From: Paracoccus haematequi
Lineage (GTDB): Bacteria > Pseudomonadota > Alphaproteobacteria > Rhodobacterales > Rhodobacteraceae
DNA length: 50,328 nucleotides
NCBI GenBank assembly: GCA_945881965.1
Contig: CAMCVS010000017.1
Location: 1 to 50,328, forward strand
Direction of reading: 5' to 3'
Made by a program: the position numbers and the translations under genes. Below, in pieces: positions 1 through 11,110 of this stretch. The notes beneath the pieces were generated by a model. The model saw only the letters and a list, made by a program, of their open reading frames with translations, ran no database searches and had not been told where the DNA came from. Position 1 is the first letter of the stretch, and each line of letters starts with the position of its first letter.

Positions 1-421
1 CGAAACCACGACGGGCGGCAATGCGTTGAAATTCTATGCTTCGGTGCGTCTGGACATCCGCCGCATCGGTGCCGTCAAGGACCGCGAGGAAATCGTCGGC
101 AACGCCACGCGCGTCAAGGTGGTCAAGAACAAGGTCGCTCCGCCGTTCAAGCAGGTCGAGTTTGACATCATGTATGGCGAAGGCATTTCCAAGACCGGCG
201 AGCTGATCGATCTGGGCGTCAAGGCGGGGGTGCTGGAAAAATCAGGCGCCTGGTACTCCTACGGCGATGAGCGTGTCGGGCAGGGCCGCGAGAACGCCAA
301 GACCTTCCTGCGCGACAACCCGGCCCTGGCCTTGGAAATCGAGGACAAGATCCGCGCCTCGCACGGGTTGGACCTTGGGTTTGCCGGGGCGGAAACCTCG
401 GACGACATCATGGAAGGCTGA
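1..421 (+). CDS. recA: Recombinase A, C-terminal part (gene starts before the window)
   Basis: The reading frame is already open at the first bases and ends with TGA at 421. The 140 residues seen match the C-terminal third of RecA: the end of the ATPase core ([46 protein letters not shown]) followed by the small C-terminal domain ([22 protein letters not shown]) and an acidic tail ending in DDIMEG. RecA forms filaments on single-stranded DNA for homologous recombination and triggers LexA self-cleavage. The Walker motifs and the promoter lie outside the window. A hairpin follows the stop codon, so recA is probably transcribed on its own, separately from alaS. Confidence 0.97.
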   Translation, partial: ETTTGGNALKFYASVRLDIRRIGAVKDREEIVGNATRVKVVKNKVAPPFKQVEFDIMYGEGISKTGELIDLGVKAGVLEKSGAWYSYGDERVGQGRENAKTFLRDNPALALEIEDKIRASHGLDLGFAGAETSDDIMEG

Positions 422-494
422 ACCGCATCGGTCGCAGACGGGGACTGCAGAACCCCCCCGACCCTTTTCGAACCGAGGGCCGAGACTATCCGGG

Positions 495-520
495 ACGGGG
501 TGGCGCAGGCCGCCCCGTTT
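495..520 (+). terminator. Probable Rho-independent terminator of recA
   Basis: A 9-bp stem, ACGGGGTGG (495-503) with CCGCCCCGT (510-518), contains one G-U pair and a 6-nt loop, and runs into a short T stretch (518-520). It lies 74 bp past the recA stop and 92 bp before the alaS start. The T tract is short, so termination may be partial. Confidence 0.5.
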
Positions 521-611
521 CGCATCCCGCACCGCGCATCGTGATGGACAGCGGGACGCGCGGCGGCTAAATCGAACCGACCCACTGCCGCACCTCTGCC
601 GGAAGAAAAAC

Positions 612-3257
612 ATGACCAGCCTCAACGACATCCGCGCCACCTATCTTGATTTCTTCGCCCGCAATGGCCACGCGGTGGTGCCGTCGTCGCCCTTGGTGCC
701 GCGCAATGATCCGACGCTGATGTTCACCAATTCCGGCATGGTGCAATTCAAGAACCTGTTCACCGGGGTGGAACGGCGCGACTACAAGCGCGCAACATCG
801 GCGCAGAAATGCGTGCGCGCAGGCGGCAAACACAATGATCTGGACAATGTGGGCTATACCGCGCGGCATCACACGTTTTTCGAAATGCTGGGGAATTTCA
901 GTTTTGGCGATTATTTCAAGGAACAGGCGATTGCCTATGCCTGGGAACTGTTGACGCGCGATTTCGGCCTTGCGGCGGACAAGCTGACCGTGACGGTGTA
1001 TCACACCGATGACGAGGCGGCGGCGTTGTGGAAAAAGATCGCGGGCCTGCCCGAGGACCGCATCATCCGCATCGCCACGGATGACAATTTCTGGCGCATG
1101 GGGCCGACCGGTCCCTGTGGCCCCTGCACCGAGATTTTCTATGACCACGGCCCCGCGATTGCCGGCGGCCCGCCCGGCAGCGCGGACGAAGATGGCGACC
1201 GTTTCATCGAGATTTGGAACAACGTGTTCATGCAGAACGAACAGTTCGCCGATGGCACGCTGCGCCCGCTGGAGATGCAGTCGATCGACACCGGCATGGG
1301 GCTGGAACGGATCGGCGCGCTGTTGCAGGGCAAGCACGACAACTATGACACCAACCTGATGCGCGCGCTGATCGAGGCGTCGGCGCAAGCCACCAGCGCC
1401 GAACCCGATGGCCCCGGCCGTATTCACCACCGGGTGATCGCGGACCATCTGCGGTCCACTGCGTTTCTGATCGCGGATGGCGTGATGCCTGCGAATGACG
1501 GACGGGGCTATGTGCTGCGCCGGATCATGCGCCGTGCTATGCGCCACGCGCATATGTTGGGCGCGCGCGATCCGGTGATGCACCGGCTGGTGGGCGAATT
1601 GGTGCGGCAGATGGGCGTGGCCTATCCCGAACTGACCCGCGCGCGTGCCTTGATCGAAGAGACACTGAAGTTGGAAGAAACCCGGTTCAAGACCACGCTG
1701 GATCGCGGGTTGCGGCTGTTGGATGCTGAATTGACCGACCTGCCCGAGGGCGCTGATTTGCCCGGTGCGACGGCGTTCAAACTGTATGACACCTATGGTT
1801 TCCCGCTGGACCTGACGCAGGACGCGCTGCGCGAACAGGGGCGTGGCGTTGATCTGGGTGGGTTTGACGCCGCGATGGCGGAACAAAAGGCGATGGCGCG
1901 CGCGGCCTGGGTCGGCACCGGCGAGACAGCGGATGCCACCATCTGGTTCGATTTGGCGGAACGCTTGGGCGCGACGGATTTCCTGGGCTATGACACGGAA
2001 ACCGCCGAGGGGCAGGTCTTGGCGATTGTCGCCGAGGGCCAGGAGGTGACCGAGGCGCGCGGCACCGCCACCCTGGTGCTGAACCAGACACCGTTCTATG
2101 CCGAATCGGGTGGTCAGATCGGCGATTGCGGCACCATCCGCACCGCAACGGGCGCGGCGCGCGTGACGGACACGAAAAAGGTCGCGGGCTTGTTCCTGCA
2201 TCAGGTCGAGGTGACCGAAGGCATGCTGACCCCCGGCACCGGCGCGGTTCTGACCGTGGATCACACCCGTCGCAGCGCAATCCGCGCCAACCATTCCGCG
2301 ACGCATCTGCTGCATGAGGCGCTGCGCCGCGCCTTGGGCGAACATGTCGCACAGCGCGGGTCGCTGAACGCGGCGGACCGGTTGCGGTTCGACTTCAGCC
2401 ATACCAAGGCGATGACGGCGGAGGAACTGGCAAGCGTCGAGGCCGAGGTGAACGCCTTCATCCGCCAAAACAGCAGCGTTGACACGCGTATCATGACCCC
2501 AGACGACGCGCGCGCCCTGGGGGCACAGGCGCTGTTTGGCGAGAAATACGGCGACGAGGTGCGCGTGGTGTCGATGGGCGCGCTGCCCGGATCGGGCAAG
2601 GGCGCGGATGGCCAGACCTATAGCCTTGAGCTGTGCGGCGGGACGCATGTGCAGCGCACCGGCGACATCGGGGCCTTCGTGCTGTTGGGGGAAAGCGCGT
2701 CAGCGGCGGGCATCCGGCGGATCGAGGCTTTGACAGGCGCGGGCGCACAGGCGCATATCACGGCGCAAGAGGCTGTTCTGGCAGAGATTTCCGGCCTGTT
2801 GAAGGTGCAGGGCGCGGCGATCCCGGCGCGGATCAAGGCGCTGATGGACGAACGCAAGGCGTTGCAGAACGAGGTGGCGCAATTGCGCCGCGATCTGGCG
2901 ATGGGTGGCGGCGGTGCTGCGGCGCTGCGTGACATCAACGGGGTCGCGCTGTTGGCGCAAGTGCTGACCGGGGTCACCGGCAAGGATCTGTTGGCGATTG
3001 CGACCACGCAAAAGTCCAAGATCGGGTCGGGCGTGGTGCTGTTGATCGCGGACAGCGATGGCAAGGCGGCGGTGGCGGTCGGCGTGACCGATGACCTCAC
3101 GTCGCGGTTGTCAGCGGTGGACATTCTGCGCGCCGTTGTCGAACAATTGGGCGGCAAGGGTGGCGGCGGCCGCGCCGATATGGCGCAGGGCGGGGCCGCC
3201 TCTGTCGAGAACGCCGAGGCGGCGATTGCCGCTGCCGAAACCATCATCCGGGGATAA
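612..3257 (+). CDS. alaS: Alanine--tRNA ligase
   Basis: Class II synthetase that charges tRNA-Ala and hydrolyses mischarged Ser/Gly-tRNA-Ala. The 881-residue product is of usual family length. It starts [20 protein letters not shown], has the catalytic-domain segment TGPCGPC (residues 166-172), the editing-domain zinc ligands HSATH (561-565) and CGGTH (675-679), and ends with the Gly-rich C-Ala domain ([15 protein letters not shown]). The frame is open well upstream of 612, but this ATG gives the conserved N-terminus and has a purine-rich GGAAGAAAAA just before it. The recA-alaS order is common in alphaproteobacteria. The DUF1330 gene follows after 3 bp, so the two are probably cotranscribed. 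Confidence 0.97.
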   Translation: MTSLNDIRATYLDFFARNGHAVVPSSPLVPRNDPTLMFTNSGMVQFKNLFTGVERRDYKRATSAQKCVRAGGKHNDLDNVGYTARHHTFFEMLGNFSFGDYFKEQAIAYAWELLTRDFGLAADKLTVTVYHTDDEAAALWKKIAGLPEDRIIRIATDDNFWRMGPTGPCGPCTEIFYDHGPAIAGGPPGSADEDGDRFIEIWNNVFMQNEQFADGTLRPLEMQSIDTGMGLERIGALLQGKHDNYDTNLMRALIEASAQATSAEPDGPGRIHHRVIADHLRSTAFLIADGVMPANDGRGYVLRRIMRRAMRHAHMLGARDPVMHRLVGELVRQMGVAYPELTRARALIEETLKLEETRFKTTLDRGLRLLDAELTDLPEGADLPGATAFKLYDTYGFPLDLTQDALREQGRGVDLGGFDAAMAEQKAMARAAWVGTGETADATIWFDLAERLGATDFLGYDTETAEGQVLAIVAEGQEVTEARGTATLVLNQTPFYAESGGQIGDCGTIRTATGAARVTDTKKVAGLFLHQVEVTEGMLTPGTGAVLTVDHTRRSAIRANHSATHLLHEALRRALGEHVAQRGSLNAADRLRFDFSHTKAMTAEELASVEAEVNAFIRQNSSVDTRIMTPDDARALGAQALFGEKYGDEVRVVSMGALPGSGKGADGQTYSLELCGGTHVQRTGDIGAFVLLGESASAAGIRRIEALTGAGAQAHITAQEAVLAEISGLLKVQGAAIPARIKALMDERKALQNEVAQLRRDLAMGGGGAAALRDINGVALLAQVLTGVTGKDLLAIATTQKSKIGSGVVLLIADSDGKAAVAVGVTDDLTSRLSAVDILRAVVEQLGGKGGGGRADMAQGGAASVENAEAAIAAAETIIRG

Positions 3258-3260
3258 CCG

Positions 3261-3548
3261 ATGCCAGCCTTGTGGATTGCCAACGTCACCGTGACCGACC
3301 CTGAGGCCTATGGAAAGTATGCGGAACTGGCCGGACCGGCCATCGCGCTGCATGGCGGCACGTTTCTGGCGCGCGCGGCGCGTTTCGTGCAACTCGAAGG
3401 CCGCGAACGCCCGCGCAATGTCGTCGCCCGCTTTGCCTCGGTCGAGGCGGCGGTGGCCTGCTATCACTCGCCCGAGTATCAGGCCGCGCTCAGCCACGCG
3501 CGCGGCGCGTCCGAGCGCGAGCTGATGGTGATCGAAACCACCGAATAA
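3261..3548 (+). CDS. DUF1330 family protein
   Basis: A 95-residue protein with the DUF1330 dimeric alpha-beta barrel pattern: MPALWIANVTVTDPEAYGKY at the start, a central Gly-Gly-x-Phe/Leu strand (HGGTFLARAARFVQLEG), then FASVEAAVACYHSPEYQAAL and ERELMVIE. It begins 3 bp after the alaS stop and is likely read from the alaS promoter. Members of this family are small cytoplasmic proteins with no agreed biochemical role. The call is by family pattern only. Confidence 0.85.
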   Translation: MPALWIANVTVTDPEAYGKYAELAGPAIALHGGTFLARAARFVQLEGRERPRNVVARFASVEAAVACYHSPEYQAALSHARGASERELMVIETTE

Positions 3549-3622
3549 GCGCTGCGGCACGGCTGAAACCCTGCCTGACCTGTTCCGACCGAATCAGCCT
3601 TGGCTGTGATTTTGTGACGTTT

Positions 3623-3658
3623 TGGAAACAATCCGGCGGATCGACGCGATTGTTTCCA
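3623..3658. repeat. Perfect 11-bp inverted repeat in an AT-rich intergenic region
   Basis: TGGAAACAATC (3623-3633) and GATTGTTTCCA (3648-3658) are exact reverse complements separated by 14 nt. They lie 75 bp past the DUF1330 stop and about 180 bp before the next start codon. No T tract follows, so it fits an operator or a structured end at least as well as a terminator. The 3549-3837 interval is clearly richer in A and T than its surroundings and holds no other gene that I can see. Confidence 0.5.
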
Positions 3659-3837
3659 TAATCAAAACAGTGAATTATGTGTGATCAGGAATAGCGGCAT
3701 TGATAACGCTTAAAAATGTCTGGAATTCCATACCTGTCGCCCCAAAGAAGCCATGATTTCAATTCACCCACTTTCTTTGCGATTCGACGTCGGCTAGTTT
3801 TTGCCTACTCGCTGCCGAGTAAGTTATGGAGGGAACT

Positions 3838-4116
3838 ATGAAGTCGTTTTTTGCCGCAGCTGTCGTCGCCTTTGCTGCCATTGGGGCGCCCGCCTTGGCC
3901 TGGGAAGGTCAGATTGTCGCTTGCTATGACAAGGACCTGGTCGGTCCGAAATATTCCTACAGCAAGACGCTGATCAAGCCGGCCAAGACCCAGTGGGAAC
4001 ACCGTCACGGCCAACTGGTCGAAGTGTACTATCCGGCGGTCTACAAAGAGAACCGCCATCTGGTGCAGGAACAGCATTATGTCGTGCGCAAGGGTGCTTG
4101 CGTCGTCAAGAAGTGA
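3838..4116 (+). CDS. Small secreted protein with a conserved Cys pair (copy 1)
   Basis: A 92-residue product with a clear Sec signal peptide (MKSFFAAAVVAFAAIGAPALA, cleavage likely after residue 21). The ATG at 3838 was chosen over an in-frame ATG at 3826 because GGAGGG lies at 3828-3833, directly upstream. The mature chain has exactly two cysteines, C29 and C88, four residues from the end, and is rich in Lys, Tyr and His. It aligns without gaps to the next gene between the two cysteines, sharing about 15 of 60 positions (C, YS, K, IK, A, R, G, A, E, H, C). I do not recognise the family; a periplasmic disulfide-closed protein is the inference. Confidence 0.75.
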   Translation: MKSFFAAAVVAFAAIGAPALAWEGQIVACYDKDLVGPKYSYSKTLIKPAKTQWEHRHGQLVEVYYPAVYKENRHLVQEQHYVVRKGACVVKK

Positions 4117-4128
4117 TTTGAGAACACC

Positions 4129-4155
4129 GGAAAAGGCAATCCTATTGCCCTTTCC
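4129..4155 (+). terminator. Hairpin after the first small secreted gene
   Basis: GGAAAAGGCAAT (4129-4140) pairs with ATTGCCCTTTCC (4144-4155) through 11 of 12 positions with a 3-nt loop. It starts 12 bp after the stop. No T tract follows, so it may be a transcript-stabilising structure or weak terminator between the tandem genes. Confidence 0.4.
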
Positions 4156-4261
4156 ATTCCGCGGTTCGGCGGTGATTAACGGTAAATGGTCACAATAGCG
4201 CCTAAAATTGGCCTGACCTAGCCGCGATGGTTGGATTGTTCTGTATCAATCCGAGGCCACC

Positions 4262-4546
4262 ATGACATCTTTCACATCGCTGGTTCTGGCCGTGGCCCTG
4301 ACCGTCACGCCCGGCCTGCTTGCCGCGCAAACGACGCCGCAGGGCGAACGCCTGATCGCCTGCTTTCAGCAGGTGACGGTGCCTGCGGAATATTCGGTCA
4401 AGAAGGTCAAGATCAAGGACGCCGAGCGCAAGTATATCCGGCGCAACGGGCGGATTGAATTGGTCGAGCTGGCCGCGATTTTCCGCGAAGACAAGAAAAT
4501 GATCAAACCCGCGCATGAGTTGATGCAGGAAGTGCCCTGCAACTGA
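4262..4546 (+). CDS. Small secreted protein with a conserved Cys pair (copy 2)
   Basis: A 94-residue product with a Sec signal peptide (MTSFTSLVLAVALTVTPGLLAA). The mature chain has two cysteines, C34 and C93, separated by the same 59-residue step as in the upstream gene, and the gapless alignment between them (LIACF...YSVKK.KIKDA...RRNGR...AAIFRED...H...C) supports common descent. A GAGG lies ahead of the ATG. Its stop is 23 bp from the converging typA stop. Function unknown; probably a periplasmic or secreted structural or binding protein produced by tandem duplication. Confidence 0.75.
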   Translation: MTSFTSLVLAVALTVTPGLLAAQTTPQGERLIACFQQVTVPAEYSVKKVKIKDAERKYIRRNGRIELVELAAIFREDKKMIKPAHELMQEVPCN

Positions 4547-4569
4547 CCCCGCGCGGGATTGATCCGTGA

Positions 4570-6390
<1,821 letters not shown>

Positions 6391-6449
6391 GGGATGTCCT
6401 CTGTTCGTCGGCCCCGCGCCTATACTGCAATGCGGCAAAAGGCCAGAGG

Positions 6450-7388
6450 TTACGGGAGGCGACCCCATAGCGCGGTCAGATGGGGCTGGTGCAGCCATGT
6501 GCGCCCGTGTCGGGTGGCGCTTGCCCCAGTGCCCAGCTTGAACCGCATGAGCCCCGGCGCGCGGTCGGGATCAATCTGGCCAAGGTCCAGCCGGGTGCCG
6601 CCGCGCGCGCACAACCAGCAGACCGCCTGCCAGATCAGCACCTGATGCGCCGCCATGCGGCGCCCGTCAGGCCCGGTCCAGCCCAGATGATACGTTGCCC
6701 CTGCGCCATGGCGCAGGATCACCAGCCCTGCGATGGGGTTGCCTTGGTGTTCGGCCCAGAAAATCCGGGCATCGCCCGGATTGGCGCGCGCATAGGCCAG
6801 TGTCAGGGCCGTGGGCCAGGCGCTGTAGCCGCGTGCGCGCCGCTGCGCGGCCTCAAGGCGCAACAGCCAATGCGCCGGATCGACCGGCAGCGGCGCGTCT
6901 TGCAGGCGCATCGCGCCTGCCGCCACGCTGGCCTCGGCGCGCACCAGCGCGTTGCGCCATTTGCCGCCCATCCCGCGCCGCAGGGCCGCAAGGCCCTGCG
7001 TCAAGTCCAGCCGCGCCTCGGCGCGGCCAGCCAGCAGCGGGATATGTCCGGCGCGGGCAAAGCCCGCGTCACCCATCGCATCACGTGCCGTGCTGATCCA
7101 CAGCCGCGCGCCCGTCGTGGGCAAGCGGCGCGCGAGGCGCGCCAGCGCCTCGGCCTGCGCGTTTGTATCCGTGCCATCATGCCATTGCGGCCCCAGCGGC
7201 AGCCATGCCACACGGCCCAGCACAGGCAACCGCCGCATCACCACCTGCGCGCGGCCCACGACGGCCCCGCCAGCGGCCATATCAAAGGTCATCACATCGA
7301 CGCCCAACAGCGTCAGAGCGGCGGCATATCCGGGCGCGGCCTGCAAGGCCGGGACAGGAAAGGGCAGGGGCGGCGCGCGCATCAGCAT
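6450..7388 (-). CDS. GNAT/FemAB-like acyltransferase
   Basis: A 312-residue protein with two GNAT-like halves. The C-terminal half contains the GNAT_6/FemAB-like pattern: IFWAEHQGNPIAGLVILRHG, then ATYHLGWTGPDGRRMAAHQVLIWQAVCWLCARGGTRLDLG and ARGLMRFK-like FKLGTGA. Relatives transfer aminoacyl or acyl groups, often onto cell-wall or lipid acceptors; the substrate here cannot be told. The start MLMRAPPLPFPVP at 7388 (or the ATG at 7382) is preferred because the frame further upstream runs through the ssb terminator. It lies between typA and ssb on the same strand, behind that terminator, so it probably has its own promoter. Confidence 0.7.
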   Translation of the reverse strand: MLMRAPPLPFPVPALQAAPGYAAALTLLGVDVMTFDMAAGGAVVGRAQVVMRRLPVLGRVAWLPLGPQWHDGTDTNAQAEALARLARRLPTTGARLWISTARDAMGDAGFARAGHIPLLAGRAEARLDLTQGLAALRRGMGGKWRNALVRAEASVAAGAMRLQDAPLPVDPAHWLLRLEAAQRRARGYSAWPTALTLAYARANPGDARIFWAEHQGNPIAGLVILRHGAGATYHLGWTGPDGRRMAAHQVLIWQAVCWLCARGGTRLDLGQIDPDRAPGLMRFKLGTGASATRHGRTWLHQPHLTALWGRLP

Positions 7389-7447
7389 AGGCTGACCTTG
7401 CGCGCGGGGGTGTAAACGCCAGGTGAATGCGCGCGCAGACCTATATG

Positions 7448-7475
7448 AAAAAGCCGCCCGACACCGGACGGCTTT
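7448..7475 (-). terminator. Rho-independent terminator of ssb
   Basis: Read on the minus strand: AAAGCCGTCCGG, loop TGTC-like, CGGGCGGCTTT followed by TTC. The outer stem is 7 bp (AAAGCCG/CGGCTTT), then one mismatch and 3 more pairs. The hairpin starts 28 bp after the ssb stop and its 3' arm runs into five Ts, a classic intrinsic terminator. Confidence 0.75.
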
Positions 7476-7503
7476 GGCAACACGCGGACCCGACAGGAAA
7501 GGA

Positions 7504-8001
7504 TTAGAACGGAATATCATCGTCCATATCGCGGCTGGGTCGGCTTGCGCCCTTGGCTCCGCCCGACGACGGCGCACTGTCATAGCCGCCGCCATAATCG
7601 CCGCCGTAATCCGGGACCGCGCCGCGATCGCCGCCCGATCCGCCGCCATCGCGCCCGCCCAACAGGGTCAGCTCGCCCCGATACTGCTTGACCACGATCT
7701 CGGTGGTATACCTGTCGGCCCCCGATTGATCCTGCCATTTGCGGGTTTCCAACTGGCCCTCAATATACACGGTCGAGCCTTTTTTCAGGTATTGTTCGGC
7801 GATCTTGCCCAGGGCTTCGTTGAAAATGGCAACGGAATGCCATTCGGTCTTTTCGCGGCGTTCACCGCTCGCCTTGTCGCGCCAGCTTTCCGATGTGGCG
7901 ATGCGCAGGTTCACGACCTTGCCGCCGTTCTGGAACGACCGCACCTCCGGGTCCTTGCCCAGATTGCCGACGATGATCACCTTGTTTACCGACCCGGCCA
8001 T
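7504..8001 (-). CDS. ssb: Single-stranded DNA-binding protein
   Basis: A 165-residue SSB. The N-terminal OB fold ([51 protein letters not shown]) occupies roughly residues 1-110. A Gly/Asp-rich flexible linker ([19 protein letters not shown]) follows, and the conserved acidic tip MDDDIPF, which docks partner proteins such as polymerase and repair factors, closes the chain. It binds single-stranded DNA as a tetramer during replication, recombination and repair. It is divergent from the lytic transglycosylase gene, with promoters expected in 8002-8198; I did not see a GTTC-N7-GTTC LexA box there. Confidence 0.97.
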   Translation of the reverse strand: MAGSVNKVIIVGNLGKDPEVRSFQNGGKVVNLRIATSESWRDKASGERREKTEWHSVAIFNEALGKIAEQYLKKGSTVYIEGQLETRKWQDQSGADRYTTEIVVKQYRGELTLLGGRDGGGSGGDRGAVPDYGGDYGGGYDSAPSSGGAKGASRPSRDMDDDIPF

Positions 8002-8198
8002 GCCGCATCCTCCGTCAAAAAACTCTCAGGCTGAGGTTACATCACCCCAGACCTCTGAAGGAAAGGTAAACTTCATCGAAAATTGGCAGTGTTTTGCCGG
8101 TGCGGGCGCGCGCGCCCCGTTGGCATGGCGCATTTGCGCTGGTGTGGCGCGGGACGGCGGCTATAACTTGGGTCAGCGTGGTGGATCGGGGGGCTGGC

Positions 8199-8801
8199 GT
8201 GCGGCGTTGGGGTGTTTCGGTTCTGGTGGCGGCGATTGTGGCCATTGCCGTGCCCGCGAGCGCAGACGTCCTGTCGTCGAAATCCCGCACCAAGATGTTC
8301 AAGTCGCAGTTGAAGGTGCTGGATACCCGTGCGTCCAGCCAATACAACGCCTCGGTCCGGTTGCAGCCCCCGACCGTGCGGACACCGTCGAAATATGGCG
8401 ATCCGGACCCCGATGCAAAGCCGTTTCGCGGGCGTTATCGCGGGCCTTATCTGGCGATGGCCAAGGATGCGGCGCGGCGGCATGGGGTGCCCGAGGATCT
8501 GTTCCTGCGGCTGGTGCAGCAGGAATCCGGGTTCAATTCCGCCGCGCGCAGCCACAAGGGTGCCATCGGTCTGGCGCAGTTGATGCCGGGCACCGCCGAA
8601 GCCCTGGGCGTTGATCCGCATGACCCCTACGAAAACCTCGAAGGCGGCGCGCGTTACCTGATGCAGCAATACCGCAAGTTCGGGTCATGGCGATTGGCGC
8701 TGGCCGCCTATAATGCCGGACCGGGTGCGGTGGAAAAGCACGGCGGGGTGCCGCCCTTTGACGAGACAAAGAATTACGTCCGCGTGATCTGGGGCAGCTA
8801 A
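8199..8801 (+). CDS. Exported lytic transglycosylase (SLT family)
   Basis: Cleaves peptidoglycan glycan strands to 1,6-anhydro products in the periplasm. The SLT fold is plain: [19 protein letters not shown], with the catalytic Glu of the QESGFN block, then [56 protein letters not shown] and TKNYVRVI. The frame stays open upstream to 8094, but the GTG at 8199 gives a compact signal peptide ([22 protein letters not shown]) and follows a G-rich stretch (8188-8193) that could serve as ribosome-binding site; GTG at 8178 or 8181 is possible. The product is about 200 residues, typical for small SLT enzymes of Rhodobacteraceae. Confidence 0.88.
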   Translation: MRRWGVSVLVAAIVAIAVPASADVLSSKSRTKMFKSQLKVLDTRASSQYNASVRLQPPTVRTPSKYGDPDPDAKPFRGRYRGPYLAMAKDAARRHGVPEDLFLRLVQQESGFNSAARSHKGAIGLAQLMPGTAEALGVDPHDPYENLEGGARYLMQQYRKFGSWRLALAAYNAGPGAVEKHGGVPPFDETKNYVRVIWGS

Positions 8802-8805
8802 GCCG

Positions 8806-10116
8806 TCACAGCGGTTTGATCTTTAGCTTTGCAATGCGGTTTTCCTTGCGGGCCGTCACCTCGAACCGGAAGCCGTGAAAGCTGAACACCTGGCCGATGC
8901 TGGGTATCATCTGCGCCTCGTGGATCACCAGACCGGCCACTGTGTTCGCCTCGTCGTCGGGCAGGGTCCAGTCCATCGCGCGGTTCAGGTCGCGGATGGT
9001 CATGGTGCCATCGACGACATAGGCACCGTCCTCGCCGGGTTTCAGCACGGGTTCCTGCGCCACGTCAAACTCATCGGTGATTTCGCCGACGATTTCCTCA
9101 AGGATATCCTCCAGCGTGATCAGGCCCTGGATGGACCCATATTCATCCACCACCAGCGCGAAATGGGTGTGGCGGCGCAGGAATTGCCGCATCTGTTCGT
9201 CCAGTGTCGTGGTGTCGGGGATGAAATAAGGCTTCATCGCCACGTCCAGAATATTGAACCCTTCCAGCCCGTTGCGCGACGGTGTTGCGCCGAACATCAG
9301 CTTGTGCATGCCGCGCAGCACGTCCTTGGCGTGGATCACGCCCACGATATTGTCGGGGTTGTCCTTCCAGATCGGCATCCGGGTATGCGGGCTTTGCAGG
9401 ATTTCGCCCAACAGCGCTTCGGGGGGCGTATCCGCGTTCAGCATCCGGATTTCCGAGCGGTGGCGCATGATTTCCTCGACCGTGCGGTCGGCCAGGTCCA
9501 GCGCGCCCAGGATACGGTCGCGGTCCTCTTTTTCCACCGCGCCTTCGGAATGACCGAGTGCGATCACCCCCATGATCTCTTCGCGCACCGCAAGCATATT
9601 GGCCTCGGGGTTGGCCTTGACGCCGAACAGCCGCAGGATGCCGCGCACCAGCGCGCGCACCACTCCGACAATCGGCGCAAAGATGAGGATCAAGAGACGA
9701 ATGAATGGCGCAACGCGCACCGCAAGCGATTCGGGGAATGTGATGGCAAAGGTCTTGGGCAGCACCTCGCCAAAGATCAACACCAGAACCGTCATGCCCG
9801 CAGTGGCAAAGGCCACCCCTGCGTCGCCGAACATGCGGGTCAAGAGCGCAGTCGCCAGTGACGCCGACATGATGTTGACCACGTTGTTGCCCAAGAGAAT
9901 CGCGCCGATCATGCGCTCGCTGTCCTCGGTGACGATCATGGCCGCCTCGGCCCCGCGCGACCCCTTGTCGGCCAGTGTTTTCAGCTTGGCGCGCGAGGAT
10001 GCGGTCAGCGCGGTTTCAGAGCCTGAAAAGAATGCCGACATCACCAACAGGCACAGGATGCCTCCGGCGGTGATCCAGAACGTGGTGTCCAGCAGCGTGG
10101 CGGGGTCGGTCATCAT
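8806..10116 (-). CDS. CNNM/CorC (HlyC/CorC) family membrane protein with CBS pair
   Basis: A 436-residue inner-membrane protein. The order is: CNNM/DUF21 transmembrane domain (LLVMSAFFSGSETALTASSRAKL, ILLGNNVVNIMSASLATALL, MTVLVLIFGEVLPKTFA), then a CBS pair (HTRMPIWKDNPDNIVGVIHAKDVL ... HFALVVDEYGSIQGLITLEDILEEIVGEI) and a CorC_HlyC domain (VVDGTMTIRDLNRAMDW, NTVAGLVIHEA). Family members are linked to Mg2+ or Co2+ efflux or homeostasis; direct function here is unproven. ATG 10116 (next to ATG 10113) follows AAGGAC. The gene lies 52 bp downstream of xerD on the same strand and could share its transcript. A second paralogue lies at 46592-47866. Confidence 0.9.
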   Translation of the reverse strand: MMTDPATLLDTTFWITAGGILCLLVMSAFFSGSETALTASSRAKLKTLADKGSRGAEAAMIVTEDSERMIGAILLGNNVVNIMSASLATALLTRMFGDAGVAFATAGMTVLVLIFGEVLPKTFAITFPESLAVRVAPFIRLLILIFAPIVGVVRALVRGILRLFGVKANPEANMLAVREEIMGVIALGHSEGAVEKEDRDRILGALDLADRTVEEIMRHRSEIRMLNADTPPEALLGEILQSPHTRMPIWKDNPDNIVGVIHAKDVLRGMHKLMFGATPSRNGLEGFNILDVAMKPYFIPDTTTLDEQMRQFLRRHTHFALVVDEYGSIQGLITLEDILEEIVGEITDEFDVAQEPVLKPGEDGAYVVDGTMTIRDLNRAMDWTLPDDEANTVAGLVIHEAQMIPSIGQVFSFHGFRFEVTARKENRIAKLKIKPL

Positions 10117-10168
10117 GCGCGGTCCTTGTGGCGTGAGATGGCATGTTTGCGGTGGCAACGCCGCGAAA

Positions 10169-11107
10169 TCAAGGTTCTGCGCGGTCCTTGGCCAGCGGGT
10201 GATGCGTCAGCACCAATGTGCGCAGGCGTTCCTCCAGCACATGGGTATAGATTTCGGTGGTGGCGATATCGGCATGGCCCAGCAGGGTCTGGATCGCGCG
10301 CAGGTCCGCGCCATGCGCCAACAGATGCGTGGCAAAGGCGTGGCGCAGCCGGTGCGGTGTGACTGAGGCGGGCGAGACGCCTGCGGCGACCGCCAGTTCC
10401 TTCAGCGCCAGATAGAACCCTTCGCGGGTCAGATGGCCAAGCGCGCCGCGCGACGGGAACAGGAATTTGCTGGCGGGGCGGCCCGCCTTGCGCGCGGCAT
10501 CCTCGTCGGCTTCGCGTTGCGCCGCCCACAGCGTCAGCGCGGCGCGGGCGGGGTCCGACAGCGGCACCATGCGTTCGCGCCCGCCCTTGCCGCGCACCAG
10601 AATCATGCGCGGATCGCCGCGCGTTGCCGCAAGCGGCAGGGTGACCAGTTCGCTGACCCGCATCCCCGTGGCATACAGCAATTCCATCAGGCAGGTCATC
10701 CGCAGCCGTGCCAGATCATCTCGGCCATGTGTGCGCGCGGCATCCAGCAACGCGCCCACCTGATCTTCGGACAGGATCTTGGGCAGGCGTTGTGCCTTGC
10801 CGGGGCCGGACAGGCGCAACGCCGGGTTATCCGCGCGCCAGCCCTCGTCATGGGCAAAGCGGCAGAATTGTCGGATCGCCGACAGCCGCCGCGCGCGGGT
10901 GGCTTGGGACAGACCTTCGGCCTCGAGCGCGACCAGATAGGCCTCGATCCCGTCGCGGTCGCTGCGGATCAGGTCAGTGCCCCGCCGCGCCAGCCAATCC
11001 GCGAAATCCGTCAGATCACGGCCATAGGCCAACAGCGTGTTGCGTGCCGCCCCGGTTTCGGCCGACAGCGCCGAAAGGAAAGTGGACAGCCGCTGTGCAT
11101 CGGACAT
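10169..11107 (-). CDS. xerD: Site-specific tyrosine recombinase XerD
   Basis: A 312-residue tyrosine recombinase that resolves chromosome dimers at dif together with XerC. The N-terminal SAM-like core-binding domain (FLSALSAETGAARNTLLAYGRDL) is followed by the catalytic domain with all expected residues: R150 (ATGMRVSEL), K174 (RGKGGRERMVPL), H252 and R255 (TPHRLRHAFATHLL), H278 (LLGHADIATTEIY) and the nucleophile Y287. Location beside aroK-aroB is the standard place for xerD in this group, which favours XerD over a phage integrase. Its start is 3 bp past the stop of the 530-aa gene, so they are cotranscribed. Confidence 0.93.
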   Translation of the reverse strand: MSDAQRLSTFLSALSAETGAARNTLLAYGRDLTDFADWLARRGTDLIRSDRDGIEAYLVALEAEGLSQATRARRLSAIRQFCRFAHDEGWRADNPALRLSGPGKAQRLPKILSEDQVGALLDAARTHGRDDLARLRMTCLMELLYATGMRVSELVTLPLAATRGDPRMILVRGKGGRERMVPLSDPARAALTLWAAQREADEDAARKAGRPASKFLFPSRGALGHLTREGFYLALKELAVAAGVSPASVTPHRLRHAFATHLLAHGADLRAIQTLLGHADIATTEIYTHVLEERLRTLVLTHHPLAKDRAEP

Positions 11108-11110
11108 GCC

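Noticed and set aside
267-611. Extension of the alaS frame by 115 codons upstream of ATG 612
   Set aside because: The extension crosses the recA 3' end and its terminator, has no family match, and the ATG at 612 gives the conserved AlaS N-terminus.
567-2648. A 693-codon open frame antisense to alaS
   Set aside because: It mirrors the GC-rich codon pattern of alaS, has an implausible Arg/His/Gln-rich composition and no domain pattern.
10169-11107. Tyrosine recombinase as a phage or island integrase
   Set aside because: Sequence and aroK-side location fit XerD, and no att-like repeats or cargo genes are seen around it.
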